Below, in pieces: positions 19,551 to 30,987 of a DNA stretch of 64,000 bases. The position numbers were made by a program, and so were the translations under genes. How positions within the stretch are numbered: position 1 is the stretch's first letter; every line of letters begins with the position of its first letter. This DNA comes from an uncultured Alphaproteobacteria bacterium (GTDB lineage Bacteria > Pseudomonadota > Alphaproteobacteria > Rhodobacterales > Rhodobacteraceae). The notes beneath the pieces are model-generated. The model searched no databases, was not told the origin of the DNA, and worked only from the letters and a program-made list of their open reading frames with translations. The stretch lies in contig CACGMO010000001.1 of assembly GCA_902574225.1 (NCBI GenBank), positions 62,001 to 126,000 on the forward strand, read 5' to 3'.

Positions 19551-20192
19551 TTAGTATTGCCTAATCAAGCCGATCAGAATCCCCTGAATACTAATTTGAC
19601 CAGCTGAATATATTCTGGTTTCAAACAATTCATTTGCAGCCTCTAAAGCAATTGTATCACCTCGTTTTCTAAACCTTTTCAATGTAGCTTCATTTTCATC
19701 TGTTAAAGCTACAACGATATCACCATTATTTGCTGAGCTCTGCTTTTTGATAATTGCAAAATCTCCATCATTTATACCAGCATCAACCATTGATTCCCCT
19801 TTTATTTCGAGAATAAAACTATCCGACCCTTTTGTTAAAAACTTTGATACGAATAAAGAACTCTCTCCTGCCTCAATCGCTTCTATAGGAAGGCCAGCTG
19901 CAATTCTTCCAACTACTGGCAACTCAACGATATGCTTATCAAGTGTATCATTTTTATTGTCTGAAGACTTTGACCTTATATTTGGTGATTTTAAAATCTC
20001 GATTGCTCTTGCTTTGAAAGGTAATTTTTTGATAAATCCTCTATCTTCGAGAGCAGATATCAGTCGGTGAATTCCTGACTTTGATTTAAGGCCCACTTTA
20101 TTTTTCATTTCTTCGAAAGATGGGGTCACACCAGACTGAGCTATTCTTTCTTCAAGGAATAATAAAAGTTCATGTTGCTTTTTTGTTAACAT
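19551..20192 (-). CDS. lexA: SOS repressor LexA
   Basis: N-terminal LTKKQHELLLFLEERIAQSGVTPSFEEM; peptidase region GESMVDAGINDGDFAII. Confidence 0.96.
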   Translation of the reverse strand: MLTKKQHELLLFLEERIAQSGVTPSFEEMKNKVGLKSKSGIHRLISALEDRGFIKKLPFKARAIEILKSPNIRSKSSDNKNDTLDKHIVELPVVGRIAAGLPIEAIEAGESSLFVSKFLTKGSDSFILEIKGESMVDAGINDGDFAIIKKQSSANNGDIVVALTDENEATLKRFRKRGDTIALEAANELFETRIYSAGQISIQGILIGLIRQY

Positions 20193-20208
20193 AGGTACCT
20201 CTTACTAT

Positions 20209-20223
20209 GTTCTATATATGTTC
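20209..20223. promoter_or_regulatory. LexA (SOS) box upstream of lexA, alphaproteobacterial GTTC-N7-GTTC type
   Basis: GTTCTATATATGTTC 17 bp upstream of the lexA start. Confidence 0.85.
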
Positions 20224-20240
20224 TTTTTATAGGTGTCAAT

Positions 20241-21425
20241 TTAAAAATCAATTATATCTACAATTTGATCCTTAAAATTTGATGATGATCCTGGAGGAAT
20301 AATTAAAAGACAGTTTGATTTTATTAGCACAGAATGTAATGAGCTGTCTTGTTGTGAAAATGGTTTTACATATTGTGTTGCTGCCTCTTGGTATGTAAAT
20401 GCTCTCATGTAGTGTTCGCGTTGCGAAATAGGGATTTTAATGTCTTCAGACAACAAAGCTTTTCGTGTAATTATTCTTTCAAGCTTTTCCCCTAGCATTT
20501 TTTTTATTAATGCTACAATAAATAACTTGCTACATACAATACTTGATATCGGATTGCCTGGAAGACAAAAAATAATTTTTCTATCCAATTTCCCTATAAT
20601 TAATGGCTTTCCTGGTTTTATCGGTATCCCGTCCACAAGAATCTTTATACCCAGTTTCCTGTAATGCTTTCGTATAAGGTCATAATTACCCTTTGATACA
20701 CCTCCTAGCGTGATAATTATTTGAGATTGTTTGGTGTTTTCGAGGGCACAGATTATCTCATCCAGGTTATCTCGACATATTGGAGCGATAGTTACCTCTG
20801 CTCCCTCATTTTCTAACATAGCTTTGATGCCATATGGGCTAGATGAATAAATACTGTTTTTTTTTGCTTTACTTCCTAAAGCTAAAACCTCATTTCCGGT
20901 TGGAATAATACAAACCTTCGGTTTTTTTATAACGGAAACTTTTTCTAAATTAAGGGAAGCTAAAGCAGAAATAAGCTTGTAGTCAATTAACATGGGGTTA
21001 GAAATTATTTGACCCTTCTTAAAATCTAATCCTGTTTTTCTTACATACGAGTTTTTTTTATCATAATCATTGACAAACATTAAATTTCCATGGCTCGAAG
21101 TGTTCTCTTGAATTACAACAAAATCAGCATTTTTAGGCATTCTAGATCCAGTATAAACTCTGACACACTCATTGGGCTTAATCGTATAGCATGATCTAGC
21201 GCCAGCAGGTGTCTCGCCTAATACTGTAAACTTACCAATCTTCCCTAAAGATGACTTCTTAACGGCAAATCCGTCCATGGAGGATGTATCGAATTCAGGG
21301 ATATTTTTGGTTGTGGTGACTGGCTTTGAAAGAGTTCTGCCCAAAGAGTCTTTTAAGTATATATTTTCAGTAAAATGTGAAAAATCTTGTTTAAATATTT
21401 CCTTTAGTGCTCTGGAAACATTCAT
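20241..21425 (-). CDS. moeA: Molybdopterin molybdenumtransferase MoeA
   Basis: PEFDTSSMDGFAVK; TLGGVSKGNYD; GKPLIIGKLDRKIIFCLPGNPISS. Confidence 0.94.
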   Translation of the reverse strand: MNVSRALKEIFKQDFSHFTENIYLKDSLGRTLSKPVTTTKNIPEFDTSSMDGFAVKKSSLGKIGKFTVLGETPAGARSCYTIKPNECVRVYTGSRMPKNADFVVIQENTSSHGNLMFVNDYDKKNSYVRKTGLDFKKGQIISNPMLIDYKLISALASLNLEKVSVIKKPKVCIIPTGNEVLALGSKAKKNSIYSSSPYGIKAMLENEGAEVTIAPICRDNLDEIICALENTKQSQIIITLGGVSKGNYDLIRKHYRKLGIKILVDGIPIKPGKPLIIGKLDRKIIFCLPGNPISSIVCSKLFIVALIKKMLGEKLERIITRKALLSEDIKIPISQREHYMRAFTYQEAATQYVKPFSQQDSSLHSVLIKSNCLLIIPPGSSSNFKDQIVDIIDF

Positions 21426-21910
21426 TTTTTAATACTTTCTTTTCTCTCATAGTCACCAGTTTTTCCACCTTTTTTTTCTAACAAAAATATATTTTTAATG
21501 TAAACAGACTTATCTACTCCTTTTACCATATCATAAATAGTTAGAGCGGAAACACTAACAGCAGTTAGTGCTTCCATCTCTACTCCAGTTTTCTCTTCAG
21601 ATTTTACAGTGCTTACTATCTCGAGTTCTTCCTCTAGAAATCTAAAACTAATATCGCTACTATCGAGATTAATGTTATGACATAAAGGGATTAAACTTGA
21701 CGTTTGCTTTGCTCCCATTATACCAGCAATTCTCGCTACATTAATCACGTTTCCTTTTTTAAGTTTATCGTTTTTTATCATTGTGAGTATTTTTTTAGAA
21801 AGCCAAACTGTGGCCTTTGCCCTCGCATACCTTGATGATTTTTTCTTTTTTGAAATGTCAACAATTCTTGCATTTCCTTTGTTATCAAGATGACTTAATT
21901 TTTTATCCAT
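21422..21910 (-). CDS. moaC: Cyclic pyranopterin monophosphate synthase MoaC
   Basis: LIPLCHNINLDSSDISF; KTGVEMEALTAVSVSALTIYDMVKGVDK. Confidence 0.95.
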   Translation of the reverse strand: MDKKLSHLDNKGNARIVDISKKKKSSRYARAKATVWLSKKILTMIKNDKLKKGNVINVARIAGIMGAKQTSSLIPLCHNINLDSSDISFRFLEEELEIVSTVKSEEKTGVEMEALTAVSVSALTIYDMVKGVDKSVYIKNIFLLEKKGGKTGDYERKESIKK

Positions 21911-22695
21911 TATTGATTCATTAGCAATTTTGTTGCTTTTTCAAGATCTTCTTGCCTCATTAAACTTTCTCCAACAAGAAATGATGATACTCCAAGCTTA
22001 GCTAGTCTTTCCAAATCACTTTTTTGTGACAATCCAGATTCAGATATTACCATTTTATTTTTAGGCACATTGGGCAATAGCTTGACTGTGGTTTCGATAT
22101 TAGTGTTAAAGGTGTTAAGGTCTCTATTATTTATACCAATCATATTTGACGAGAAATGCTTGGTTGCTTCTAGCTCTTCAAGAGAATGTACCTCTAAAAT
22201 ACATTCTAATCCAATATCCAAAGCCATAGATTCAATTGTCTTATTGTCTTCAATTGAGTTCATGCCAATTATAATGAGGATGCAGTCAGCGCCCAGGTTT
22301 TTTGACTCTATCACCTGAAGAGGATCAATCATAAACTCTTTTCTTAGAATGGGTAAAGAGACAACTTTCTTAATTTGAGCGATGTAATCATTTGAACCTT
22401 TAAAATACGTTGCATCTGTTAAAACAGACAAACAAGATGCACCACCTTTTTCATAAGATATTGCTAATTCCGCTGGGTTAAAATCTTTCCTAATAATCCC
22501 CTTTGATGGAGATGCTCTTTTAATTTCAGTTATTATTGTATAATTATTATTACCTGATTTCTTTAGGGAATTTTTAAAACTCTCATTGTTTTGATAAGAC
22601 TTAGTAAAGTTAAGCTTATCATATTCTAGCTTATCTTTGTTTAATTTACTTACTTCTTCCAATTTTGTAAGTTTTATTTTATCTAATATACTCAT
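21910..22695 (-). CDS. trpC: Indole-3-glycerol phosphate synthase
   Basis: ITEIKRASPSKGIIRKDFNP; LRKEFMIDPLQV; IGINNRDLNTFNTN; SESGL. Confidence 0.96.
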   Translation of the reverse strand: MSILDKIKLTKLEEVSKLNKDKLEYDKLNFTKSYQNNESFKNSLKKSGNNNYTIITEIKRASPSKGIIRKDFNPAELAISYEKGGASCLSVLTDATYFKGSNDYIAQIKKVVSLPILRKEFMIDPLQVIESKNLGADCILIIIGMNSIEDNKTIESMALDIGLECILEVHSLEELEATKHFSSNMIGINNRDLNTFNTNIETTVKLLPNVPKNKMVISESGLSQKSDLERLAKLGVSSFLVGESLMRQEDLEKATKLLMNQ

Positions 22696-23711
22696 TGCAA
22701 TGAAGTTTTCGCTACTTTTAAGTTTTCAATTAGCTCCTTTGTTTTTCCAGAAAGTAATGTATCGGAAGCCATTCTAACCCCATCTTGAATGTTTTTTACT
22801 TTTTCACTTATATTTAAGGCAACAGCACTATTAAAAATAACTGAGTAAAAAAAACCACTCTTTTCCCCATTTACTAAATGCTCAATTTTTTGCGCATTGA
22901 ATTTAGGAGATCCTCCCAAAATTTCTGAAAAATTACATGATTTTAAGTTAGCATCTTCAGGGCTAATTTTGAACTCTCTAATTTTACCCCTATCAAGTTC
23001 AACCACATAAGTTTTACCGGTAATAGAAATCTCATCAGTCCCATCTGATCCGTGAACGACCCAAGCTCTCTCAGTATTTAAATTTCTGAGAACTTCTATC
23101 ATTTTAATAGCTAATGATTTTTCATAGACTCCTATAAGTTGATATTTTACAGAAGCCGGGTTGGTTAGAGGACCTAGTATATTAAACACTGTTCTATAGC
23201 CAAGCTCTTGCCTAACAGGCATGACATTTTTCATAGCAGGATGATAAATAGGAGCCAGCATAAAACAATAGTTAAATTGTTCCAAAGATTTTTGTGCAAC
23301 TTTTGGTTCCATAAAGGTATTTATGCCAAGTATCTCAAGAGTATCAGAAGCTCCGGCGAGTGAGGAAATTTTTCTATTACCATGTTTGGCTACTTTCATA
23401 CCAGTAGAAGCAACAAGGAGCGAGCTTGCCGTCGAAATATTTAGCGTATTCATTCCATCTCCACCCGTTCCTACAATATCTACAGCATTCTCGCCATTTA
23501 AAACTTTTAGGGATTTTTTTCTCATAATAGAGGCGGCAGCCGTAAGCTCATCTATGCTTTCGCCGCGCACTTTTAAAGATGTAAGAAATGAAGATATTTC
23601 GACTTCTGATAACTTACCATCCATTATTTTTTCAAAAACAATCTCCGCGTCTTTAAATGATATGGGTCCTTGTGTTGCTTTTGATAATAATTCTTTAACT
23701 TTTTTATGCAT
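22692..23711 (-). CDS. trpD: Anthranilate phosphoribosyltransferase
   Basis: DIVGTGGDGMNTLNISTASSLLVASTGMKVAKHGNRKISS. Confidence 0.96.
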   Translation of the reverse strand: MHKKVKELLSKATQGPISFKDAEIVFEKIMDGKLSEVEISSFLTSLKVRGESIDELTAAASIMRKKSLKVLNGENAVDIVGTGGDGMNTLNISTASSLLVASTGMKVAKHGNRKISSLAGASDTLEILGINTFMEPKVAQKSLEQFNYCFMLAPIYHPAMKNVMPVRQELGYRTVFNILGPLTNPASVKYQLIGVYEKSLAIKMIEVLRNLNTERAWVVHGSDGTDEISITGKTYVVELDRGKIREFKISPEDANLKSCNFSEILGGSPKFNAQKIEHLVNGEKSGFFYSVIFNSAVALNISEKVKNIQDGVRMASDTLLSGKTKELIENLKVAKTSLQ

Positions 23712-24306
23712 TATTTGATCCCAAAATACTCAAAAAATTATGAAGAATTTCTTTTCCACAAGTTGTCTTAATTGATTCTGGGTGGAATTGTAGGCCAAAT
23801 ATAGGTAACTCACGGTGCATAATAGCCATAATAGTCTCATCTCTAGACTTTGCAATGGCTGCAAGCGAAGAGGGTAGGGTTTTAGGATCTACACATAGAG
23901 AGTGATATCTTGTGGCTTCGAAAGGCGATGACAAGTTCTTAAAAATCATATGCTTCTGAGAGTGATAGACCATATCCACTTTTCCATGCATTATCTCAGG
24001 AGCACTAATTATTTTTGCACCAAAAGCTGCACCTATAGCTTGATGGCCTAGACAAACGCCTAATAGTGGTATTTTCTGGTTGTCCGCAACTGCCTTTACC
24101 AGGTCAACCGATATCCCAGCATGTTCAGGACCACGCGGACCTGGGGAAATTACAATTCCTTTCGGTTTTAAGTTTATTATCTGATCAACTGCAATTTCAT
24201 CATTTCTGTGAACTTGAGCTTCATAACCTAATTCACCAAAGTAATGATACAGGTTATAGGTAAAACTATCGTAATTATCTATAATTAACAGCATCTTAAT
24301 CCCCAA
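23704..24306 (-). CDS. trpG: Anthranilate synthase component II (start may be 24294)
   Basis: LLIIDNYDSFTYNL; GVCLGHQAIG; GLQFHPESIKT. Confidence 0.95.
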   Translation of the reverse strand: MGIKMLLIIDNYDSFTYNLYHYFGELGYEAQVHRNDEIAVDQIINLKPKGIVISPGPRGPEHAGISVDLVKAVADNQKIPLLGVCLGHQAIGAAFGAKIISAPEIMHGKVDMVYHSQKHMIFKNLSSPFEATRYHSLCVDPKTLPSSLAAIAKSRDETIMAIMHRELPIFGLQFHPESIKTTCGKEILHNFLSILGSNNA

Positions 24307-25804
24307 AAAAGTGTATTGAGTCTTCTGCTGCTTTAATCAAAGCTTTTGATTTATTTACTGTTTCTTGAAATTCTTTTTCTGCATCACTATCAAAAACTAC
24401 CCCACCTCCAGCCTGCAGGTATAAATCCTGTTCTTTGAGTATAGCAGTTCTTATAGCTATACAGAAATCCATTTGACCAGACGCTCCAAAATAACCAACT
24501 CCTCCACCAAATATACTTCTTTTTTTATTTTCTAATTCATCAATTATTTCCATAGCTCTAATTTTGGGAGCACCAGAAACTGTTCCAGCCGGTAAACCTG
24601 AGAGAAGAGCGCGGATGTTACTAACATTTTTAGAAAGCTTTCCCTTAACATTTGAAACTATATGCATGACATGGCTATATCGTTCAATGACAAAACTTTC
24701 TGTAATTTTTACTGATCCTATTTTGGATACCCTGCCTATATCATTTCGTCCAAGGTCAAGAAGCATAAGGTGCTCTGCAAGTTCCTTTTTGTCATTCAAT
24801 AACTCGTTTTCCAATGCCTTATCTTCGCTTTCGTTAAGACCTCTAGGTCTTGTGCCTGCTATTGGTCGAATTGTAACCTCATCATCATTTTCGACCTTAA
24901 CAAGTATTTCTGGACTAGACCCTATTATGCTGAAATCATTAAAATTAAAATAAAACATATAGGGAGATGGGTTTGTCCTTCTAAGAGACCTATATAATGA
25001 AAAACCTGGCAATAAGTACTTCATTTTCCATCTTTGACTTGGTACCACTTGGAAGATATCCCCACTTTTAATATACTTTTTAGCCCTATTAACTATATTT
25101 AAATAGGCTGTTTTGGTGAAATTAGATACTGGTTTCCCAAGGTAATTTTTTGGTTTTTTCTTTACCTTTGCTTTTTTTCTTGGCAGTGCAACTTGCATGA
25201 CCGTTTCCTCGATCAGTCTTACAGAGTTGTTATAGGTTTTTTGTAAAGATTGCTTGTCGTTCGCCCAAGCTGGTGATGCAACGATTAATTCATTTTTTAT
25301 TGCATCTAACACAATAAGAACAGTCGGTCTAATTAATCGTATATCAGGAACACCTAGCTCGTCATAATTTACATGAGGTAAGTTTTCTATTAGCCTTATC
25401 ACGTCGTAGCTTACATAACCAAATAAACCTGCAATCATAGGTGGAAGTCCCAAAGGTATATCAATTTTGCACCTATCTATGGTATTTTTAAGCTCCTTTA
25501 AGGGGTTATTATTTAATTCTCTAAACCTTAGTCTACTAGATTCCTGTAAGTTTTCTGCAATTTTGCATCCACCCATCTTACTTTCCCAAACTATGTCAGG
25601 CCTCATTCCGATGATTGAATAACGAGCTTTATTTTCTCCGCCGGTCACAGATTCAAATAAAAAGCAATTATCTTGACTCCCACAAACTTTTTCAAAAATT
25701 GAAACAGGGGTCTCTTTATCGGCAATTATTTTTTTAAAAATTAATTGATTGTGGTTACCAATTTTTTTGAATTTTTGGAAGCTTGGGAATATCTCATTAA
25801 TCAT
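24296..25804 (-). CDS. trpE: Anthranilate synthase component I
   Basis: IFQVVPSQRWKMKY; SPEILVKVENDDEVTIRPIAGTRPRG; LDLGRNDIGRVS; GLPAGTVSGAPKIRAMEIIDELE. Confidence 0.96.
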   Translation of the reverse strand: MINEIFPSFQKFKKIGNHNQLIFKKIIADKETPVSIFEKVCGSQDNCFLFESVTGGENKARYSIIGMRPDIVWESKMGGCKIAENLQESSRLRFRELNNNPLKELKNTIDRCKIDIPLGLPPMIAGLFGYVSYDVIRLIENLPHVNYDELGVPDIRLIRPTVLIVLDAIKNELIVASPAWANDKQSLQKTYNNSVRLIEETVMQVALPRKKAKVKKKPKNYLGKPVSNFTKTAYLNIVNRAKKYIKSGDIFQVVPSQRWKMKYLLPGFSLYRSLRRTNPSPYMFYFNFNDFSIIGSSPEILVKVENDDEVTIRPIAGTRPRGLNESEDKALENELLNDKKELAEHLMLLDLGRNDIGRVSKIGSVKITESFVIERYSHVMHIVSNVKGKLSKNVSNIRALLSGLPAGTVSGAPKIRAMEIIDELENKKRSIFGGGVGYFGASGQMDFCIAIRTAILKEQDLYLQAGGGVVFDSDAEKEFQETVNKSKALIKAAEDSIHFFGD

Positions 25805-25805
25805 T

Positions 25806-27713
25806 TCAGCTAGTTCTTCGCAGATTTAATAAGGTGCTTTCTATTAACCTTTCGTTAACTTTTATTTCAGTATTCTGCTTTATAAAGTTTAGATAATTAT
25901 TTATAAAATTTTGCCGCAAGCTTCTCTTGAAAAATTCTTTTCGTTGTGCTGTTAGTGTATTCTTTAAATCGTTGTCTATATCATTAGGTGTTATAGTTTC
26001 AACAAAAGCTAGAAAAAGTTTATTTTCATCATAGAAGAATAAAAATTCTTTTTCTTCAAGAGAAAATATTCGCTCCATAAGTTCTTGAGTCACTTTAGTG
26101 TCTAGATTAAATCTAAAAACTTTTTTATTCTTTATCTCTACAAAGATGTCTTCACGACTATTCATTTCAAATAATTGGTCCAGGAAACTTTGGTTCTTTG
26201 AATTTAATTTTTTATCGAAATAAGATTGTGCGGCAATAAGTATATTTTCTTTTTGCAAAATCTTCTCTATATCTTCTGAAACTTCCATCAAATCTAAACT
26301 TCTAGATTTTATCTCTTTGTCTAGTTTTAAAGTGAGTAATGAATTATCAGTTAATACTGTGAATTCAGTAATTTGCTCACTTGCATTGTTAAATAACGCC
26401 TTCGCGTTTTGATCACTTTTAAACCTGTCTGGTAATTCATTGTTTTCAATTTCTAGTAACTCAATTGAAATTGAATATCTTAGTGCCAAATCTTCCAAAG
26501 TCTGCCCAGCAGCAACTTCATTATTGAGATCCTCTAGCATTTTAAAAATTTCACTTTTAGCTTTCTCAGAAGCAAGAAGATTTCTAATATCACTTTTAGC
26601 ATCAGGAAAAGTTGTCTGATTTTTCGCTACGATCTCTCTTATTCTGTAAATTGCCAAACCTAAATCTGTCTCATAAGGACCATAAACCCCAATACTTTCT
26701 TCATCAAATAGTTCTATGAGGTTGTCATTTTCTACAGAGCTTGATTTTTTAACATAACCTAAAGTAACGTCATCTGTTTTTAAGCCTCTGGAGGAAATCT
26801 CATCGTTGAATAGTTTTGGGTTGGATTTTAATTCTCGGATACGTTTGTCGCTTTTATTGTCTGTGTTTGAAAAATATAGAATGTCAATAAGACGCCTCTC
26901 TTCTGTTTGAAAACTAGCTATATTTTCGTTATAGTAGTCTCTAATTGACGTGTTTTCTATATTCTGTTGCTTGGCAAATTTTTCAAAATCTATATATCCA
27001 ATTTGGAATATTTTCTTATTCGGAGACTTAAATTTATCTTTTCTCTCTTCATAATATTTTGAAATATCCTTACTTTTAGGTTTCTTTGACGCGTTCCTAA
27101 AAGTGTTTTCTTGAAGTTCTATATACGAGACATATCTGCTTTGGAAATAATGAGCTATAGATTTCTCGATCATTGTAGTATCAACTTTTGTGGGTGCTTC
27201 GAAAACATCAAGTATGAGCTCTCTGACAATATCATCCTTTAAAGTTTTTTCGAACTCCTTAATATCTACTCCAGTTGCAGTTACATATCGCTTGTATTTT
27301 TCGACATCAAAATCTCCGCTTATATTTTTGAAGGTATCAACTGTTTTTATATAGTCTGCAACACTTGTATCCTCTCTAGAGATTTCATTATTTTTTAAGA
27401 GGTCATCAAAAATTTTTTTTGCTATAAGATCTTTCAAAGCTTTATTTATTAAGCCATAATTTTTTGCCTGTTCTATTGTTAAATTTATGCTGTTTTCTTT
27501 TGAAAAATTATCAATTTCATTTTCTACACTTCTTAAAAATTCATTGATGGATATTTTCTCTTTTCCTATGGTAGCTATGTTTCGTCCTGTGGAACCCAAA
27601 ATCACATCTTGAATTCCAAATCCTGCTAAGCTTATTATTACAATGGATACCATTATCCATGCAAAAAACTTACTAATATTTCCTTTGAGGCTTGCCACAG
27701 TTTCTCCTAACAA
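25806..27713 (-). CDS. PpiD-like membrane-anchored peptidyl-prolyl isomerase (SurA_N domain)
   Basis: N-terminal TM anchor, SurA_N-like region IATIGKEKISINEFLRSVENEIDNFSKEN, PpiC-like middle; upstream of trpE as in many alphaproteobacteria. Confidence 0.85.
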   Translation of the reverse strand: MLGETVASLKGNISKFFAWIMVSIVIISLAGFGIQDVILGSTGRNIATIGKEKISINEFLRSVENEIDNFSKENSINLTIEQAKNYGLINKALKDLIAKKIFDDLLKNNEISREDTSVADYIKTVDTFKNISGDFDVEKYKRYVTATGVDIKEFEKTLKDDIVRELILDVFEAPTKVDTTMIEKSIAHYFQSRYVSYIELQENTFRNASKKPKSKDISKYYEERKDKFKSPNKKIFQIGYIDFEKFAKQQNIENTSIRDYYNENIASFQTEERRLIDILYFSNTDNKSDKRIRELKSNPKLFNDEISSRGLKTDDVTLGYVKKSSSVENDNLIELFDEESIGVYGPYETDLGLAIYRIREIVAKNQTTFPDAKSDIRNLLASEKAKSEIFKMLEDLNNEVAAGQTLEDLALRYSISIELLEIENNELPDRFKSDQNAKALFNNASEQITEFTVLTDNSLLTLKLDKEIKSRSLDLMEVSEDIEKILQKENILIAAQSYFDKKLNSKNQSFLDQLFEMNSREDIFVEIKNKKVFRFNLDTKVTQELMERIFSLEEKEFLFFYDENKLFLAFVETITPNDIDNDLKNTLTAQRKEFFKRSLRQNFINNYLNFIKQNTEIKVNERLIESTLLNLRRTS

Positions 27714-27722
27714 ACATTAATT

Positions 27723-28895
27723 TTATAAAACAAAACTCCTGAGTCTTTTGAACAGATCAATTATTTCTTCATATGTAGAATTTGCAAACGCAATTCTAAT
27801 TGAGCGTTTCTCGTTTATAAAGAGATTTTTTGACTTAGGAAAAAACATATCGCCTGGTATCGTAAGAATGTTTTGTTCAGCTAGAAGTTTTTTGGCGATT
27901 GATATAGAGTCCATTTTGGAATTATAACCTAGATACGCAAAATAACCGCCGATGCCTAACAGTGACCAGTTTTCAATATTTTTTAGCTCTTTTTCAAAAG
28001 TATCTTTTAGTTTTTCTATCTTTAACTTTTCCTTTACCATAAATCCTTGCAAGTTAAGCAAGCCAAAATATGCTGCTTTTTGAGCCAATCTATTTGGACA
28101 AATAGTAGTAGTATCGAGAAATTTTTCCACTTGTTTTATAAATGACTTGGACGCAACCATCAGTCCTACGCGATGTCCTGTCAATCTATATACCTTTGAA
28201 AAAGAATAAAGTTGTATTATATGTTCCTTCCATCTTCCTTCATAAAGAATATTACTTTGTTTATTACCAAAGTTCTTATAAGTTTCATCAATTATCAATT
28301 TTAAATTATTGTCCCTAGCTATATTGCTAATATTTTCTACCATTTTGGAGGGGTATTCAACACCAGTTGGGTTATTAGGGGTAACCATAACAATCGCTTT
28401 GGTTTTTTTATTGATAAGTTTCTTGGTTGTCTCTAGATCAGGAAGCATATTTATATCACAGGGTATAGGTATAATATTTATGCCTTGTATTGCTAACCAC
28501 ATTTCATGATTAAAATACCAAGGAACAGGTACAAGAATAGAGTCCCCTGCAGTAGCAATGGTAGATATCGCAGCACAAAAAGCCTGATTGCAACCAGAAG
28601 TTATAGCCACGTTATTAATACAAATTGAAGAGCTATACTCTTCATTCCATAAATTAACTATTTCCTCTCTTAAAGAAATATCACCAAGAACATCTCCATA
28701 TAAATGATTTTCTGCTAGGAGAGTTTGTTCGGACAGATATTTCAGCAAGTTGTCAGGAGGTGGAGACATCGGCGCAGCTTGGCTTAGGTTTAAGAGCGGT
28801 TTTTTAGATTTCCTATGAAGTTTCAACCACTCTCTCACCTCCATAACTGGTGGTTTTTGGGTTGCTAAAACAAACTTATTTAGTTGTTCATCCAA
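27723..28895 (-). CDS. PLP-dependent class I/II aminotransferase
   Basis: VTPNNPTGVEYP; SFSKVYRLTGHRVG PLP-lysine motif. Confidence 0.93.
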   Translation of the reverse strand: MDEQLNKFVLATQKPPVMEVREWLKLHRKSKKPLLNLSQAAPMSPPPDNLLKYLSEQTLLAENHLYGDVLGDISLREEIVNLWNEEYSSSICINNVAITSGCNQAFCAAISTIATAGDSILVPVPWYFNHEMWLAIQGINIIPIPCDINMLPDLETTKKLINKKTKAIVMVTPNNPTGVEYPSKMVENISNIARDNNLKLIIDETYKNFGNKQSNILYEGRWKEHIIQLYSFSKVYRLTGHRVGLMVASKSFIKQVEKFLDTTTICPNRLAQKAAYFGLLNLQGFMVKEKLKIEKLKDTFEKELKNIENWSLLGIGGYFAYLGYNSKMDSISIAKKLLAEQNILTIPGDMFFPKSKNLFINEKRSIRIAFANSTYEEIIDLFKRLRSFVL

Positions 28896-28903
28896 GGTGA
28901 AAA

Positions 28904-30877
<1,974 letters not shown>

Positions 30878-30881
30878 TTAT

Positions 30882-30905
30882 GATGTAACAAGGTAACGTT
30901 ACATC
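30882..30905. repeat. Inverted repeat between glnA and parE
   Basis: GATGTAAC-aaggtaac-GTTACATC 8-bp stem, also containing the perfect 10-mer palindrome GTAACGTTAC (30893-30902)... loop overlaps the right arm. Confidence 0.5.
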
Positions 30906-30987
30906 AATCACTTCAAAATTAATAGTAAAACGTATAAGGATCTAAGGCGCAAGAACTTGCTTACGCCTTTCTAGGTATTTAAAAGCA

